Assembly (NCBI RefSeq): GCF_002277025.1
Contig: NZ_NIWD01000006.1
Location: 62,001 to 126,000, forward strand
Direction: 5' to 3'
Length of the DNA stretch: 64,000 nucleotides
From: Sphingopyxis sp. GW247-27LB
GTDB taxonomy: Bacteria; Pseudomonadota; Alphaproteobacteria; Sphingomonadales; Sphingomonadaceae
Shown here in pieces: positions 48,251-57,408 of this stretch. Under the pieces are notes generated by a model, which had not been told where the DNA came from, ran no database searches, and was given only the letters and a program-made list of their open reading frames with translations. A program made the translations under genes and the position numbers. Position 1 is the stretch's first letter; each line of letters starts with the position of its first letter.

Positions 48251-48326
48251 CGTCACCCCGGACTTGATCCGGGGTCCCGCTTCTCGACGTTGCTGAGCGG
48301 GACCCCGGATCAAGCCCGGGGTGACG
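48251..48326. repeat. Inverted repeat, CGTCACCCCGGACTTGATCC family
   Basis: CGTCACCCCGGACTTGATCC plus GGGGTCCCGC is mirrored by GCGGGACCCCGGATCAAGCC plus CGGGGTGACG. Near-identical to 61875-61949. Confidence 0.88.
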
Positions 48327-48422
48327 AGGAGAATAACCGAACCTTCCAAAGCCAGACGACGACATCGCCGGGAGGATCATCGCTTGCGATTTTCGCATCT
48401 CCCGCCTAGACGCTCGGCTTTA

Positions 48423-49418
48423 ATGACAAACGCAACCACCCGACCCGCCAGCGACTATCCGCCCGGCGGCGATGCCTTTCGCCATCGCCACCTGACCGGC
48501 ATCGCGCAGCTCACCCCGTGGGAAATTTCCTACATCCTCGACGCCGCCGAACAATGGGTCGATCTCAACCGCTCGGGCGCCGCCAAGCATGACGATGCGC
48601 TCGCGGGGCTCACCATCATCAACGCCTTTTTCGAAAACTCCACCCGCACGCTCCTGTCGTTCGAGATCGCGGGCAAGCGCCTCGGCGCCGACGTCGTCAA
48701 CATGCACGCCGCACAGTCGAGCGTGAAGAAGGGCGAAACGCTGATCGACACCGCAATGACGCTGAACGCGATGCGCGCCGACGCGATCGTCATCCGCCAT
48801 TCGGCCTCGGGCGCGGTGCAGCTCATCGCCGACAAGGTCGACTGCCCCGTGCTCAACGCGGGCGACGGCCGTCACGAGCATCCGACGCAGGCGCTGCTCG
48901 ACGCGCTGACCATCCGCCGCCGCCTCGGCAAGGTCGAAGGCCTCACCATCGCGATCTGCGGCGACGTGCTCCACAGCCGTGTCGCGCGCTCGAACATCCT
49001 CGCGCTGACCCTGCTCGGCAACGAGGTGCGTGTCGTCGCGCCGCCGACCCTGATCCCGCCCGCGATAGAACGGATGCACGTCGCGACCTTCACCGACATG
49101 GACGAGGGGGTCGCGGGCGCCGACGTCGTGATGATGCTCCGCCTCCAGAACGAACGGATGGACGGCGCCTATCTTCCCTCGGCGCGCGAATATCACGCGC
49201 TCTACGGCCTCACGCCGCAGCGGCTCGAAAAGGCCAAACCCGACGCCATCGTCATGCACCCCGGCCCGATGAACCGCGGGGTGGAGATCGACAGCAGCGT
49301 CGCCGACGACCCCGCGCGCTCGACGATCACCGAGCAGGTCGAAATGGGGGTCGCCGTCCGCATGGCGTGCCTCGACATATTGACGCGCCGCAAGCGGGGA
49401 GTGCCGGGATGGAACTGA
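48423..49418 (+). CDS. pyrB: Aspartate carbamoyltransferase catalytic chain
   Basis: The start at 48423 gives 331 aa. Carbamoyl-phosphate site [20 protein letters not shown], aspartate-side loop [23 protein letters not shown] and [13 protein letters not shown] are all present. It makes carbamoyl-aspartate in pyrimidine synthesis. It overlaps the degenerate dihydroorotase gene by 10 bases, implying a stable PyrB/pseudo-PyrC complex. Confidence 0.96.
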   Translation: MTNATTRPASDYPPGGDAFRHRHLTGIAQLTPWEISYILDAAEQWVDLNRSGAAKHDDALAGLTIINAFFENSTRTLLSFEIAGKRLGADVVNMHAAQSSVKKGETLIDTAMTLNAMRADAIVIRHSASGAVQLIADKVDCPVLNAGDGRHEHPTQALLDALTIRRRLGKVEGLTIAICGDVLHSRVARSNILALTLLGNEVRVVAPPTLIPPAIERMHVATFTDMDEGVAGADVVMMLRLQNERMDGAYLPSAREYHALYGLTPQRLEKAKPDAIVMHPGPMNRGVEIDSSVADDPARSTITEQVEMGVAVRMACLDILTRRKRGVPGWN

Positions 49419-50623
49419 ACCCGCTCCTGATCCGAAACGCGCGCCTGCTCGGCGGCGAGAGCGCCAGCCTGCTCGTCGCCCACGGCCGCATCGCCGCGCT
49501 GAACCCCGCCGAAACGCCGGAGGGATGCGAGACCCTCGACGCGAAGGGCCAATGGCTCGCCCCCGGCATCATTGACCTCGGCGTGTTCGCGACCGACAAG
49601 CCCGCCTTCCACTTCGGTGGCATCACCTGCGCCGCGCTGATGCCCGACAGCGGGCCGCTCGACAATATGGGGCTCGTCGAGCGCGCCGCGAAGGGCGGCA
49701 AACCCGACCTCTGGGTCCACCCGCTCGCCGCCGCCACGAAAGGCCTCGAAGGCCGCGAACTCGCAGAGATCGGCCTGATGAAGCAGGCGGGCGCGCGCGC
49801 CGTCGCCACCGGCCGCGCCCGCATCGCCGATTCGGGGGTGATGCGCCGCGTTCTTTCTTACGCCGCGTCGCTCGGTCTCACCGTCATCGCGCACGCCGAG
49901 GACGAAGGGCTCACCCACGGCGCGGTCGCGACCGACGGCGAGATGGCGACGCGCCTCGGCCTCGCCTCGGCGCCGCCGATCGCCGAGGCGATGGCGATCG
50001 CGCGCGACCTCTGCCTTGTCGAGGAAACCGGCGCGCCGATCCATTTCCGCCAGGTCACCACCGCGCGTGCGCTCGATCTCGTCCGCGAGGCCAAGGCGAA
50101 GGGCCTGCCCGTCACCTGCGGCATCACCCCGGCGCATCTCTTCCTCTCCGACACCGCGATCGGCGATTTCCGCACCTTCGCGCGCCTGTCGCCGCCGCTC
50201 CGGTCGGAGGACGATCGCCACGCCTGTCTCTCGGGCGTAGCCGACGGCACGATCGACGTCCTCGCCTCGGGCCACGACCCGCGCGGGCCCGAGGACAAGC
50301 GCCTCCCCTTCGCCGAGGCGCAGCCCGGCATGGCGGGCGCCGAAACCCTGCTCGCGATGGGCCTCCAGCTCGTCCGCGACGGCCATGTGACCCCCGCGCG
50401 CCTCTTCGACCTTCTCGCCGCCAATCCGGCGAAGCTGCTCGGGCTCGAGGCCGGCCGCCTCGAAGCCGGGCTCGAAGCCGACCTGATCCTGGTCGACGAA
50501 GGCACCCCGTGGCAGGTCGATGCGAAGAAAATGGCGGCGTGGGCGGGCAATACCCCGTTCGACGGCATGCCCATGCAGGGCCGCGCCACCGCCATGTGGA
50601 AAGGCGGCCAGCGCATCCGCTGA
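49409..50623 (+). CDS. Degenerate (non-catalytic) dihydroorotase-like protein
   Basis: The start at 49409 gives 404 aa, type I dihydroorotase length. Active dihydroorotases have Asp-x-His-x-His after the first strand. Here the site is [20 protein letters not shown], with no His-x-His. The usual Asp-His-Ala-Pro near the end reads [12 protein letters not shown]. So metal ligands are missing while the fold is kept ([25 protein letters not shown]). In pseudomonads such pseudo-PyrC is a structural partner of PyrB. A true pyrC must lie elsewhere. Confidence 0.88.
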   Translation: MELNPLLIRNARLLGGESASLLVAHGRIAALNPAETPEGCETLDAKGQWLAPGIIDLGVFATDKPAFHFGGITCAALMPDSGPLDNMGLVERAAKGGKPDLWVHPLAAATKGLEGRELAEIGLMKQAGARAVATGRARIADSGVMRRVLSYAASLGLTVIAHAEDEGLTHGAVATDGEMATRLGLASAPPIAEAMAIARDLCLVEETGAPIHFRQVTTARALDLVREAKAKGLPVTCGITPAHLFLSDTAIGDFRTFARLSPPLRSEDDRHACLSGVADGTIDVLASGHDPRGPEDKRLPFAEAQPGMAGAETLLAMGLQLVRDGHVTPARLFDLLAANPAKLLGLEAGRLEAGLEADLILVDEGTPWQVDAKKMAAWAGNTPFDGMPMQGRATAMWKGGQRIR

Positions 50624-50664
50624 TTCCCTCGATGGGCGGATTGCGGCCGGTTGCGGCCATACCT

Positions 50665-50780
50665 TCTCCCCTCCCTTCTAGGGAGGGGCTGGGGGTGGGT
50701 AGCCGCACAAGGCGGCGTTCTTTTTCCGGGCTCGCTCCGCTCGCGCACCCACCCCTAACCCCTCCCTAAAAGGGAGGGGA
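50665..50780. repeat. Long imperfect inverted repeat
   Basis: CTCCCCTCCCTTCTAGGGAG then GGGCTGGGGGTGGGT is mirrored by ACCCACCCCTAACCCCTCCC then TAAAAGGGAGGGG. It fills much of the 445-base gap after the dihydroorotase-like gene. Confidence 0.75.
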
Positions 50781-50844
50781 ATGGCTCAAATCCACCCCAA
50801 AAGCCGACCTCCCGCCAGCCTTCGCAACCGATACGATCGCCCAT

Positions 50845-51000
50845 CGAAAAGGAAGCCCGCCGGACGAATCCGGCGGGCTTCAAGAAGCACGAATTGGCCT
50901 TGTGAGCCTCCCCGTACTTGGGTCGCGTTCAGGGGATGAACCTTCTCCCGCCGTCTTTCGCTACCCAACCGGGTAGGAGCGGCGAATTTTTCCGTCGTTT
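50845..51000 (-). ncRNA. Candidate structured small RNA
   Basis: On the minus strand this gap reads as a chain of hairpins: CTACCCGGTTGGGTAG, then GGTTCA/TGAAC around CCCC. It closes with a strong terminator. CCUCC-like anti-Shine-Dalgarno stretches are present (CGCTCCTACC), as in many alphaproteobacterial trans-acting sRNAs. No reading frame competes. I cannot assign it to 6S, SRP or another named family. Confidence 0.4.
50853..50880 (-). terminator. Terminator with TTCG loop, minus strand
   Basis: AAGCCCGCCGGA pairs with TCCGGCGGGCTT. On the minus strand the loop is TTCG and CCTTTTC follows. No minus-strand protein gene ends here, so it supports a small RNA gene. Confidence 0.7.
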
Positions 51001-51068
51001 TGCGGCTTGGCAGCACCGAAGCATCGTCTAAATCAGCAGATGGAAGAGTGCTCAGCCGGGGGACCTGC

Positions 51069-52226
51069 GTGCCGATCGATCCCGTTCCAAGCCCATCGCC
51101 CAGCCGCGCCGACGCGGCCGCCGAATGGGAAATTCTCGACACGCTGATCGGCCATATCTACGACTCGGTCCTCCACCCCGAACGCTGGAACGAAACGCTC
51201 GCCCGCATCACCGGCGCGCTCTGCCCGCTGCGCTGGGAATCGGCCTTCATCCTGTGGGAAAGCAACAGCCCGCCGCGCGCGCGCTTCGTCGCCGCCTCGG
51301 GGCTCGCGGCGGGCATCCAGGAAATCTACACCGCCGTCTATGCCGGCAGCCACCCCTGGTCGCGCAAGTTCACGCGCTACGCGAACGGCAGCGTCGTCGA
51401 CAGCTACGACATCATGACGCAGGAGGAATTCTGGGAATCCGAATTCTTCCGCAATTTCCTGCGCCCCTACGGGATCGACCGGCTCGTCGGGGTGCTGCTC
51501 GACCGGCGCGGCGGCGAGCGGCTGGGGCTGATGCTGCCGGGGCCGGGCGACCGCGACGTCGCGTCGCTCAAGCGCGGGCTGCGCATCCTCGCCCCGCATA
51601 TCCAGCGCGCGATGCGGATCAGCGACCGCATCGCCTCGCTCGAGCTCGCCGCGGGTGCCGCGCGCGCCGCCGCCGACGCCGCGCCCTTCGCGATCTTCAG
51701 CCTCGACGATCAGCTCAATATCCTCGCCGCGAACAGCCGCGCCGCGCGCTACGAGCGGGCGGGCTTCATCACCCTCGCGCAGGACCGCTTCGCCTTCACC
51801 CATCCCGCGAGCCACAAACGGCTTCTCGATCTCACCCGTGAGGATGCGCCGGCGGGGCTCGCCTTTCAGGCCGCGAACGAGGCGGGCGCCGAATGCCCGG
51901 TGCTCGCGGCGCGGATCGCGCGCCAGTCGGCGGCGCAGATCGGCGGCGTCGCGCTCGGCGCCTCGCTGATCGTCACCATGGGAAGCGCGCCGGGCGAGGC
52001 GCCGGTGGTCGAGATCGACCGCGTCGCGCAATGGTTCGCCCTCACCCCCGCCGAAGCGCGCCTCGCGGTCGCGCTCGCCGCGGGCCAAACGCTCCCCGCC
52101 TATGCCGCCGAGCGCGCCGTCAGCCTCAACGCCGCGCGTTTCCTGCTCAAGGGCATTTTCCGCAAGACGGGAGCGAGCAGCCAGGCGCAGCTCGTCGCCA
52201 CCCTCGCGCGCCTGCCGGCGGCGTGA
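51069..52226 (+). CDS. LuxR-type HTH regulator
   Basis: A GTG at 51069 behind GGGGGACC gives 385 aa; a TTG at 51000 is less likely. An N-terminal ligand or signal region (about 20-200) has DSVLHPERWNETLARITGAL. The C-terminal part has ALTPAEARLAVALAAGQTLP and LNAARFLLKGIFRKTGASSQ, a LuxR/GerE helix-turn-helix. No receiver domain is visible. Signal and targets unknown. Confidence 0.82.
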   Translation: MPIDPVPSPSPSRADAAAEWEILDTLIGHIYDSVLHPERWNETLARITGALCPLRWESAFILWESNSPPRARFVAASGLAAGIQEIYTAVYAGSHPWSRKFTRYANGSVVDSYDIMTQEEFWESEFFRNFLRPYGIDRLVGVLLDRRGGERLGLMLPGPGDRDVASLKRGLRILAPHIQRAMRISDRIASLELAAGAARAAADAAPFAIFSLDDQLNILAANSRAARYERAGFITLAQDRFAFTHPASHKRLLDLTREDAPAGLAFQAANEAGAECPVLAARIARQSAAQIGGVALGASLIVTMGSAPGEAPVVEIDRVAQWFALTPAEARLAVALAAGQTLPAYAAERAVSLNAARFLLKGIFRKTGASSQAQLVATLARLPAA

Positions 52227-52238
52227 ACGGATAGCAGC

Positions 52239-52277
52239 GAGGGGAGGAAGCCGGCCGGGACCGCGCTTCCTCCCCTC
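52239..52277. terminator. Bidirectional terminator between convergent genes
   Basis: GAGGGGAGGAAGC (52239-52251) pairs perfectly with GCTTCCTCCCCTC (52265-52277). It is followed by TTGCTGTTTTC on the plus strand. It separates the LuxR gene from the SPOR lipoprotein gene. Confidence 0.8.
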
Positions 52278-52301
52278 TTGCTGTTTTCGATGGAGCGGAA
52301 T

Positions 52302-53696
52302 TCAGCGCGAAGCCATCCGCACCGGGCTTGCCTTCGCCGCCCACTGGATGCTCTCGCCGCCCATCTGGCGGATGAAGCAACGCTGACCCTGCGCCTTGAG
52401 CTCGCCGCACAGCCTGCTGGCGTCGGCGCGGCTCTTCAGGCCGTTGACCGTCAGGCGGTAATAGGTGCGGCCCTTGACTGTCGCCGAATGGCTCGACGCC
52501 GGAAAGGCGGCGAGCTGGCCGTTGCGCTTCTTGAGCACGCCCCATTTTTCCTTGGCGATGCCCAGGCTGTCATAGGCGCCGAGCTGGACCGCCCAGCCCG
52601 AGGGATTCTTTGCATCGAACGCCTGCGGTGCCAGCCGGACCGCAGCCTCGGCGGCCGCGGCCTGCGAAACGGAGGCGCTGTCGCCCGCAACGCGCGGCGC
52701 GTGGCGATAGGGCGCGGCGTCCGCGACGATCACCGGTGCGGTGGCGCTCGGCGAGGGCAGCTCGGTCACCGGCACCGCGGCGCCCGCGACGCGCTGCGGC
52801 ATCGGCAGTTCGACGGTGCGGATCGGCGCGTCGGCACCGCCCGCATCGATCGCGACCGGCGGCGGCGGCGCATAGCTGTCGACCGACGCCGGATCGGCGC
52901 TGGCGAGCACCGTGCCGTCGGCCGGGGCCGCGGCCATCTGCGTGTCGGCGAAATTGGCGAGCGCGAGGCGCACCGGCATGCCGGCATCGGTCTGCGCCTT
53001 CGTGCCGATCAGGCTCGCGACGCGAAGCTGCTGGTCGCCCGCTTCGGCGAGCTTCGCCCATTCGGTCATGCGGGTTTCGACCTTGGCGGGCGACAGATCC
53101 TGCGACGCGAGGATGCGCGCCTGCGCCCAGCGGCCCGACAGCGCGAGCGCGAGCGCGAGATTCTGGCGGGTGCGCGCGCCGGCGTCGGGCGCCCGCGCCG
53201 CGGCGGTCAGCACATAGATCGCCGACTCGCTGTCGCCGGCGAGCGCGAGCGCGAGGCCCGCGTCGGAGGCGGGAACGACATCGCTGTTCGCCTTGAGCAG
53301 CGCGAGCGCGTCGGCGCTGTTGCCGCGCGCGATATGCGCGAGCGTCAGCGCGATGACGGTGTTGCCGTCCTTCGCGCCCAGCTCCATCGCCTCGCCCAGC
53401 GCCGCCTCGGCCGAGGCGAAGCGGCCGTCGTTCAGATAGGCCTGGCCGAGCAGCGCGCGATAGCCCGCGTCGCGCGGGCTTCCGGCGACGGCGGCTTCGG
53501 CGAGGCCGACCGCCTTGCCCGTCTTGCCCTTTTCGAGCGCGGCGCGCGCCTTGTCCGCGGCCTTGGCGGCGGCTTCGGCCTTGGCTCCGACGTTCGACGA
53601 AGCGGTCGCGAGCGGGCCCATGCCGCTGCACCCCGTCGCCGTGATCCCCAGAACGAAGCCCGACATGGCGAGTTTCATCAGCATTTTGCGGTTCAT
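52302..53696 (-). CDS. TPR lipoprotein with SPOR domain
   Basis: The start at 53696 (MNRKMLMKLAMSGFVLGITA then TGCSG) gives 464 aa with a lipobox Cys about residue 23. TPR-like helices run from about 45 to 240 (AALLGQAYLNDGRFASAEAA-like repeats). A disordered Ala/Pro linker leads to a C-terminal SPOR domain with AVQLGAYDSLGIAKEKWG, YYRLTVNGLKSRADASRLCG. SPOR domains bind glycan strands bared at division sites. It shares a strand with the ParA-like gene cluster. Confidence 0.82.
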   Translation of the reverse strand: MNRKMLMKLAMSGFVLGITATGCSGMGPLATASSNVGAKAEAAAKAADKARAALEKGKTGKAVGLAEAAVAGSPRDAGYRALLGQAYLNDGRFASAEAALGEAMELGAKDGNTVIALTLAHIARGNSADALALLKANSDVVPASDAGLALALAGDSESAIYVLTAAARAPDAGARTRQNLALALALSGRWAQARILASQDLSPAKVETRMTEWAKLAEAGDQQLRVASLIGTKAQTDAGMPVRLALANFADTQMAAAPADGTVLASADPASVDSYAPPPPVAIDAGGADAPIRTVELPMPQRVAGAAVPVTELPSPSATAPVIVADAAPYRHAPRVAGDSASVSQAAAAEAAVRLAPQAFDAKNPSGWAVQLGAYDSLGIAKEKWGVLKKRNGQLAAFPASSHSATVKGRTYYRLTVNGLKSRADASRLCGELKAQGQRCFIRQMGGESIQWAAKASPVRMASR

Positions 53697-53722
53697 GGAA
53701 GGTCCCCCCATTTCATCCGGTG

Positions 53723-54364
53723 CTAGGCCGTCCGGCGCGCCGGGCGCGCCGCCGGCAGGCGGCTCGCCATCGCGTCGATTTCGGGCAGCGACGACAGATA
53801 TTCATCGAGCAGGTCGGTCAGGATGACCTGCGCGGAGCGATTGGTGACCGCGCTCGCGAGCCGCAGCCGCAGATGGCGCTCGGCATCGAGGCGCAGCGTG
53901 AAGGCCGCCTTTTCGCGCGCCCGCAGCGCGCGCGGCGCCTTCGCCTTCGGCGCGGGGCGCTGCTCGACCTTGCGCGCGACCGCGGCGACGCGGTCGATCA
54001 GCGATTCCTGCTGGCGCACGATCTCGGGCACTTCGGGAACGAAGGATTCGTCGGGCTCGGCCGCGAACGCCGCTTCAGCGATCGCATGATCGGCGCTTTC
54101 GTCGACCGCATGTTCGGCCTCGGGGTTGTGCGCGAGCACCGATCCGGTCAGCAGCGGCTTCAGGTCGACCATGTGCGCCGGTTCGGACGTCTGATCGGGA
54201 TCGACGTCATAGCCCATGTCGTTCCAGCCGAGATCGTCGTAGCCGGTGCCGGCGAGCGGCCCGGGGCCGCTGCCGAGCGGCTGGCGGCGCATGGCGGGCC
54301 GCGCGCCGCCCTTGCGGGCGAGCAGGCCGGCGCTCAGCGATGCGAGGGGTTTGGGTTCGCCCAT
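53723..54364 (-). CDS. Unknown protein with C-terminal ribbon-helix-helix-like segment
   Basis: This is a 213-aa product. The N-terminal half is disordered and acidic. The C-terminal 60 residues (AFTLRLDAERHLRLRLASAV, then TNRSAQVILTDLLDEYLSSL) look like a ribbon-helix-helix: a beta strand, then two helices with TNRSAQ between. Placed directly after a ParA-type ATPase gene, it could be its DNA- or partner-binding factor (a ParB substitute). That is inference from context. Confidence 0.65.
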   Translation of the reverse strand: MGEPKPLASLSAGLLARKGGARPAMRRQPLGSGPGPLAGTGYDDLGWNDMGYDVDPDQTSEPAHMVDLKPLLTGSVLAHNPEAEHAVDESADHAIAEAAFAAEPDESFVPEVPEIVRQQESLIDRVAAVARKVEQRPAPKAKAPRALRAREKAAFTLRLDAERHLRLRLASAVTNRSAQVILTDLLDEYLSSLPEIDAMASRLPAARPARRTA

Positions 54365-54380
54365 CGTTCAAGCCCTCCCC

Positions 54381-55103
54381 TTACTGGCCGGCGATGCGGC
54401 GGCCGAAGCCCCCGCCCATCGGACGAACCGCGCCGTAATTGCCCTGGGTGGGCAGCGGCGATGCGAAGACGGTGCGGCGGAAATTCTTCTCCAGCCGGTC
54501 GTTCATATAGGTCCAGAGCTGGCGGATTTCGTCGGCCGAACGGCCGTTCGGATCGACCTCCATCACCGTGCGGCCGTCGATCATCGACGCGGCGTAATCG
54601 GTGCGGTGGTGCAGCGTCACCGGGGCGACGGTGCCGTGCTGCGACAGCGCGACCGCGGCCTCGCTGGTGATCTTCGCCTTGGGCGTCGCGGCGTTGACGA
54701 CGAACACCAGCGGCTTGCCCGCGCGCTCGCACAGGTCGACCGTGGCGCCGACGGCGCGCAGGTCGTGCGGGCTCGGGCGCGTCGGAACGACGATCAGTTC
54801 GGCGACCGAGATGACGCTCTGGATCGCCATGGTGATCGCCGGCGGCGTATCGATCACGGCGAGCTTGAAGCCCTGCTGGCGCAGGATTTCGAGGTCGGAG
54901 GCGAGCCGCGCGACGGTGGTCTGGGCGAACGCCGGCAGGTCGGTTTCGCGCTCGTTCCACCAGTCGGCGAGCGAGCCCTGCGGATCGATGTCGATCAGAA
55001 CGACGGGGCCCGCGCCCGCAAGCTGGGCCTGCACCGCGAGGTGCCCCGACAAGGTCGTCTTGCCCGACCCGCCCTTCTGTGAAGCCAATGCCAAAACGCG
55101 CAC
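54381..55103 (-). CDS. ParA/MinD-type ATPase
   Basis: This is a 240-aa ATPase. It has a deviant Walker A SQKGGSGKTTLSGHLA, switch I/II VLIDIDPQGSLADWW and LAVIDTPPA, and PTRPSPHDLRAVGATVD. The size suits small chromosomal ParA-like proteins that position cargo or division proteins. The usual parB and gidB neighbours are absent, so it is not the main chromosome-segregation ParA. Confidence 0.87.
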   Translation of the reverse strand: MRVLALASQKGGSGKTTLSGHLAVQAQLAGAGPVVLIDIDPQGSLADWWNERETDLPAFAQTTVARLASDLEILRQQGFKLAVIDTPPAITMAIQSVISVAELIVVPTRPSPHDLRAVGATVDLCERAGKPLVFVVNAATPKAKITSEAAVALSQHGTVAPVTLHHRTDYAASMIDGRTVMEVDPNGRSADEIRQLWTYMNDRLEKNFRRTVFASPLPTQGNYGAVRPMGGGFGRRIAGQ

Positions 55104-55360
55104 GACTGTCCCCCTGAATATCCAAAATCGGCCGGAGGAATGACATGCGGGGCGCTAAAATTGGGTTAACGATGATAAAAAGAGGGTGAACGGCCCGTTG
55201 GCATATGTGGTAAACAAACGGCTAAGAACGAACTGTGCCATCCCGGATCAAAAGCGGGATTGCCGCGCTCTTCGCTAACGGGGTGTTAGCCATTTGGGGT
55301 TAGGCGGCTTTTTCGGGGACTGGTCACTCGACGGGTGACAAAGGTCATTGGAGAATTTCG

Positions 55361-56629
55361 ATGCGCTCATTCCGCACCGCCGTTTCGCTCGCCCTGCCGC
55401 TGCTCGCGGCCGCAACGCTCGCGGTTCCGGCCTTCGCCGACGTCAAGGATGGCGTCGATGCCTGGCAAAAGGGCGATTACCAGGGCGCCGTCGCCCAGTG
55501 GCGCCCGCTCGCGGTCGCGGGGGATCCCGACGCGCAGTTCAACCTCGGCCAGGCCTACAAGCTCGGCCGCGGCGTCCCCTCCGATCTCGATCAGGCCGAG
55601 GCCTGGTATCGCCGCGCCGCGAAACAGGGGCATCTCCAGGCCGAGGATAATCTCGGCCTCGTCCTCTTCACCGCGGGGCGCCGCGACGAAGCGATGCCCT
55701 ACATCGTCCATTCGGCGGCGCGCGGCGAACCGCGCGCGCAATATGTCCTCGGCACCGCGCACTTCAACGGCGACCTCGCGTCGGAAGACTGGCCGCTCGC
55801 CTATGCGCTGACCAAGCGCGCGAGCGACGCCGGGCTCCAGATCGCCTCGGCGCGCCTCGCCCAGCTCGACCATCTGATCCCGCTCGAACAGCGGCAAAAG
55901 GGCCTCGCGATGCTGCCCGAGATGGAAAAGGCCGAAACGCGCGCGCGCCTCGCCGCGGTCAGCGCCGCCGCGCCGCCCGCGCCGAAGCCCGCCCCCTCGC
56001 CGGTCAAGACCGCGAGCCTCCCCGCCTCGATCCCCGGCGCCAGCTACACGCCGCCGCCGGTGATCGCACCGGCCCCGGCACCGGCCCCGCTGCCGCCGGC
56101 GCCGAAGCCCGCGCTCTCGCCCGCCGCCGAGAGGGCGGCCGCCGCGGCCGCCGACACCGCCGTCAGCATCGCCGCCGAGGAAGCCACGCCGCCGGCGTCG
56201 GTCCCGGTGAAAACCGCCGCCGCGCCGCCGCCGTCAGCGCCGGGCACGACCTATGCCGCGCCCCCGGAGAGCGGCCCGCTCCCGCCGGTCGCCCCGCCGC
56301 CTGCTCCTGTCCCCGCACCGGTCAAGGCGGCCGGCCCGGCCCCGAGCCCCGCGAAACCCGCCGCCGCCCCGGCACCGGTCCGCAGCAGCGCCGCCACCGG
56401 CGCCTGGCGCGCCCAGCTCGGCGCCTTCGGCGTCGAGGGCAACGCCCGCAAGCTGTGGACCAGCCTCGAAAAGAAATATCCCGCCTTCGCCGCGCGCCAG
56501 CCCTATCTCGTCAAGAACGGCAAACTCACCCGCCTCCAGGCCGGCGATTTCGCGAGCAAGACCGAGGCCGAAGGCTTCTGCGCGACGGTGAAGAAAGGCG
56601 GCCAGGCCTGCCTGGTGGTCGATCAATAG
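55361..56629 (+). CDS. Sel1-repeat protein with SPOR domain
   Basis: This is a 422-aa exported protein. Signal peptide: MRSFRTAVSLALPLLAAATL then AVPAFA. Three to four Sel1-like repeats follow (GDPDAQFNLGQAYKLGRGVP, LDQAEAWYRRAAKQGHLQAE). A 170-residue Pro/Ala linker holds two near-copies of a VKTA...PG-(A/T)-(S/T)-Y module. The C-terminal SPOR domain has GAWRAQLGAFGVEGNARKLW and RLQAGDFASKTEAEGFC. It probably acts at the septum or cell wall, like its divergent SPOR neighbour. Confidence 0.85.
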   Translation: MRSFRTAVSLALPLLAAATLAVPAFADVKDGVDAWQKGDYQGAVAQWRPLAVAGDPDAQFNLGQAYKLGRGVPSDLDQAEAWYRRAAKQGHLQAEDNLGLVLFTAGRRDEAMPYIVHSAARGEPRAQYVLGTAHFNGDLASEDWPLAYALTKRASDAGLQIASARLAQLDHLIPLEQRQKGLAMLPEMEKAETRARLAAVSAAAPPAPKPAPSPVKTASLPASIPGASYTPPPVIAPAPAPAPLPPAPKPALSPAAERAAAAAADTAVSIAAEEATPPASVPVKTAAAPPPSAPGTTYAAPPESGPLPPVAPPPAPVPAPVKAAGPAPSPAKPAAAPAPVRSSAATGAWRAQLGAFGVEGNARKLWTSLEKKYPAFAARQPYLVKNGKLTRLQAGDFASKTEAEGFCATVKKGGQACLVVDQ

Positions 56630-56674
56630 GCAACGACAGCTTTGGGGTGGGGAGCGGACGTTTCCATTCCATTG

Positions 56675-56761
56675 TGTACCCCGGCGAAAGCCGGGGTCCA
56701 GGGCGGTAGAAAACCAGTGCCGCGCGACGACGCCCTGGGCCCCGGCTTTCGCCGGGGTACA
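56675..56761. repeat. Inverted repeat, TGTACCCCGGCGAAAGCCGG family
   Basis: TGTACCCCGGCGAAAGCCGG plus GGTCCAGGGCG is mirrored by CGCCCTGGGCCCCGGCTTTC plus GCCGGGGTACA. One more family of long intergenic repeats. Confidence 0.85.
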
Positions 56762-56780
56762 TGTCGGATATGGCCGCTTC

Positions 56781-56845
56781 CGATCGAAACCCGTCTTCGC
56801 CCGCCCTATCCCAGCACCCACTGCCGCCGCGAATAGCCTTGCGCC
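56781..56845. repeat. Direct repeat copy A of the serB 3' end
   Basis: This 65-bp segment matches 57344-57408 at about 61 positions. It includes antisense codons for [11 protein letters not shown], the stop and about 25 bases beyond. It is detached from serB, so it is a duplication relic flanking the lipoprotein gene. Confidence 0.88.
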
Positions 56846-56891
56846 TGGGATCGCCCTGCCAGACCGAAAGGGACGAACGCGCGGCGTGGTT

Positions 56892-57308
56892 CTAAGGTTT
56901 GTGGCAATCCGATTGTCCAATGCAAATCATGCGGTCGCAAGCAAACTCCGCAAAATCGGCAAGCAGGCCCATTTCGTGTAACGCACGCCTCTTCACGTTG
57001 ACGTCGCACGACTGGCCCCAGCGTTCATCGGCCCCGCAAAATTTGGGGATATCATTCAACCGATCATATCTTGAGTACGCCCGAGGATCGAGCTTCTGAC
57101 CAAAATCGTCCAGAAGATCGGACTCGACGCCGGGAGCAAGCCAATCGAGTCTATGCCGCAAGCATCGACCCTTCCAAGCGTTGTCCCATTCCACACGCGC
57201 GAGCTTCACCGAGGCGATTTCGGCTTCGTTCGCAGTCGGTGCCGTTAATGCTGTCGGGCTACCGCACCCTCCAAGGATCGCTACCATGATACAGGCCGAT
57301 GATCTCAT
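56892..57308 (-). CDS. Putative lipoprotein of foreign base composition
   Basis: The start at 57308 (MRSSACIMVAILGGCGSPTA) gives a lipobox ILGGC and 138 aa. The mature part has WDNAWKGRCLRHRLDWLAPG and FGQKLDPRAYSRYDRLND, with six Cys that may form disulfides. Its base composition is less GC-rich than its neighbours. The gene sits exactly between two 65-bp copies of the serB end, a sign of insertion. No family recognised. Confidence 0.6.
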   Translation of the reverse strand: MRSSACIMVAILGGCGSPTALTAPTANEAEIASVKLARVEWDNAWKGRCLRHRLDWLAPGVESDLLDDFGQKLDPRAYSRYDRLNDIPKFCGADERWGQSCDVNVKRRALHEMGLLADFAEFACDRMICIGQSDCHKP

Positions 57309-57343
57309 GGCCGCAGCTTACCTCAACTGCGAACGACCGCAAC

Positions 57344-57408
57344 CGGTCGAAACCCGTCTTCGCCCGCCCTACCCCAGCACCCACTGACGCCGCGAATAGC
57401 CCTGCGCC
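57344..57408. repeat. Direct repeat copy B, the genuine serB 3' end
   Basis: Contains the last 11 serB codons, its TAG stop at 57369-57371 and downstream sequence. Pairs with copy A at 56781-56845. Confidence 0.88.

Noticed and set aside
53723..55103. Main chromosomal parAB locus
   Set aside because: There is no ParB with its N-terminal motif, no parS-like palindrome seen and no gidA/gidB neighbours. The ATPase is better called an orphan ParA-like protein.
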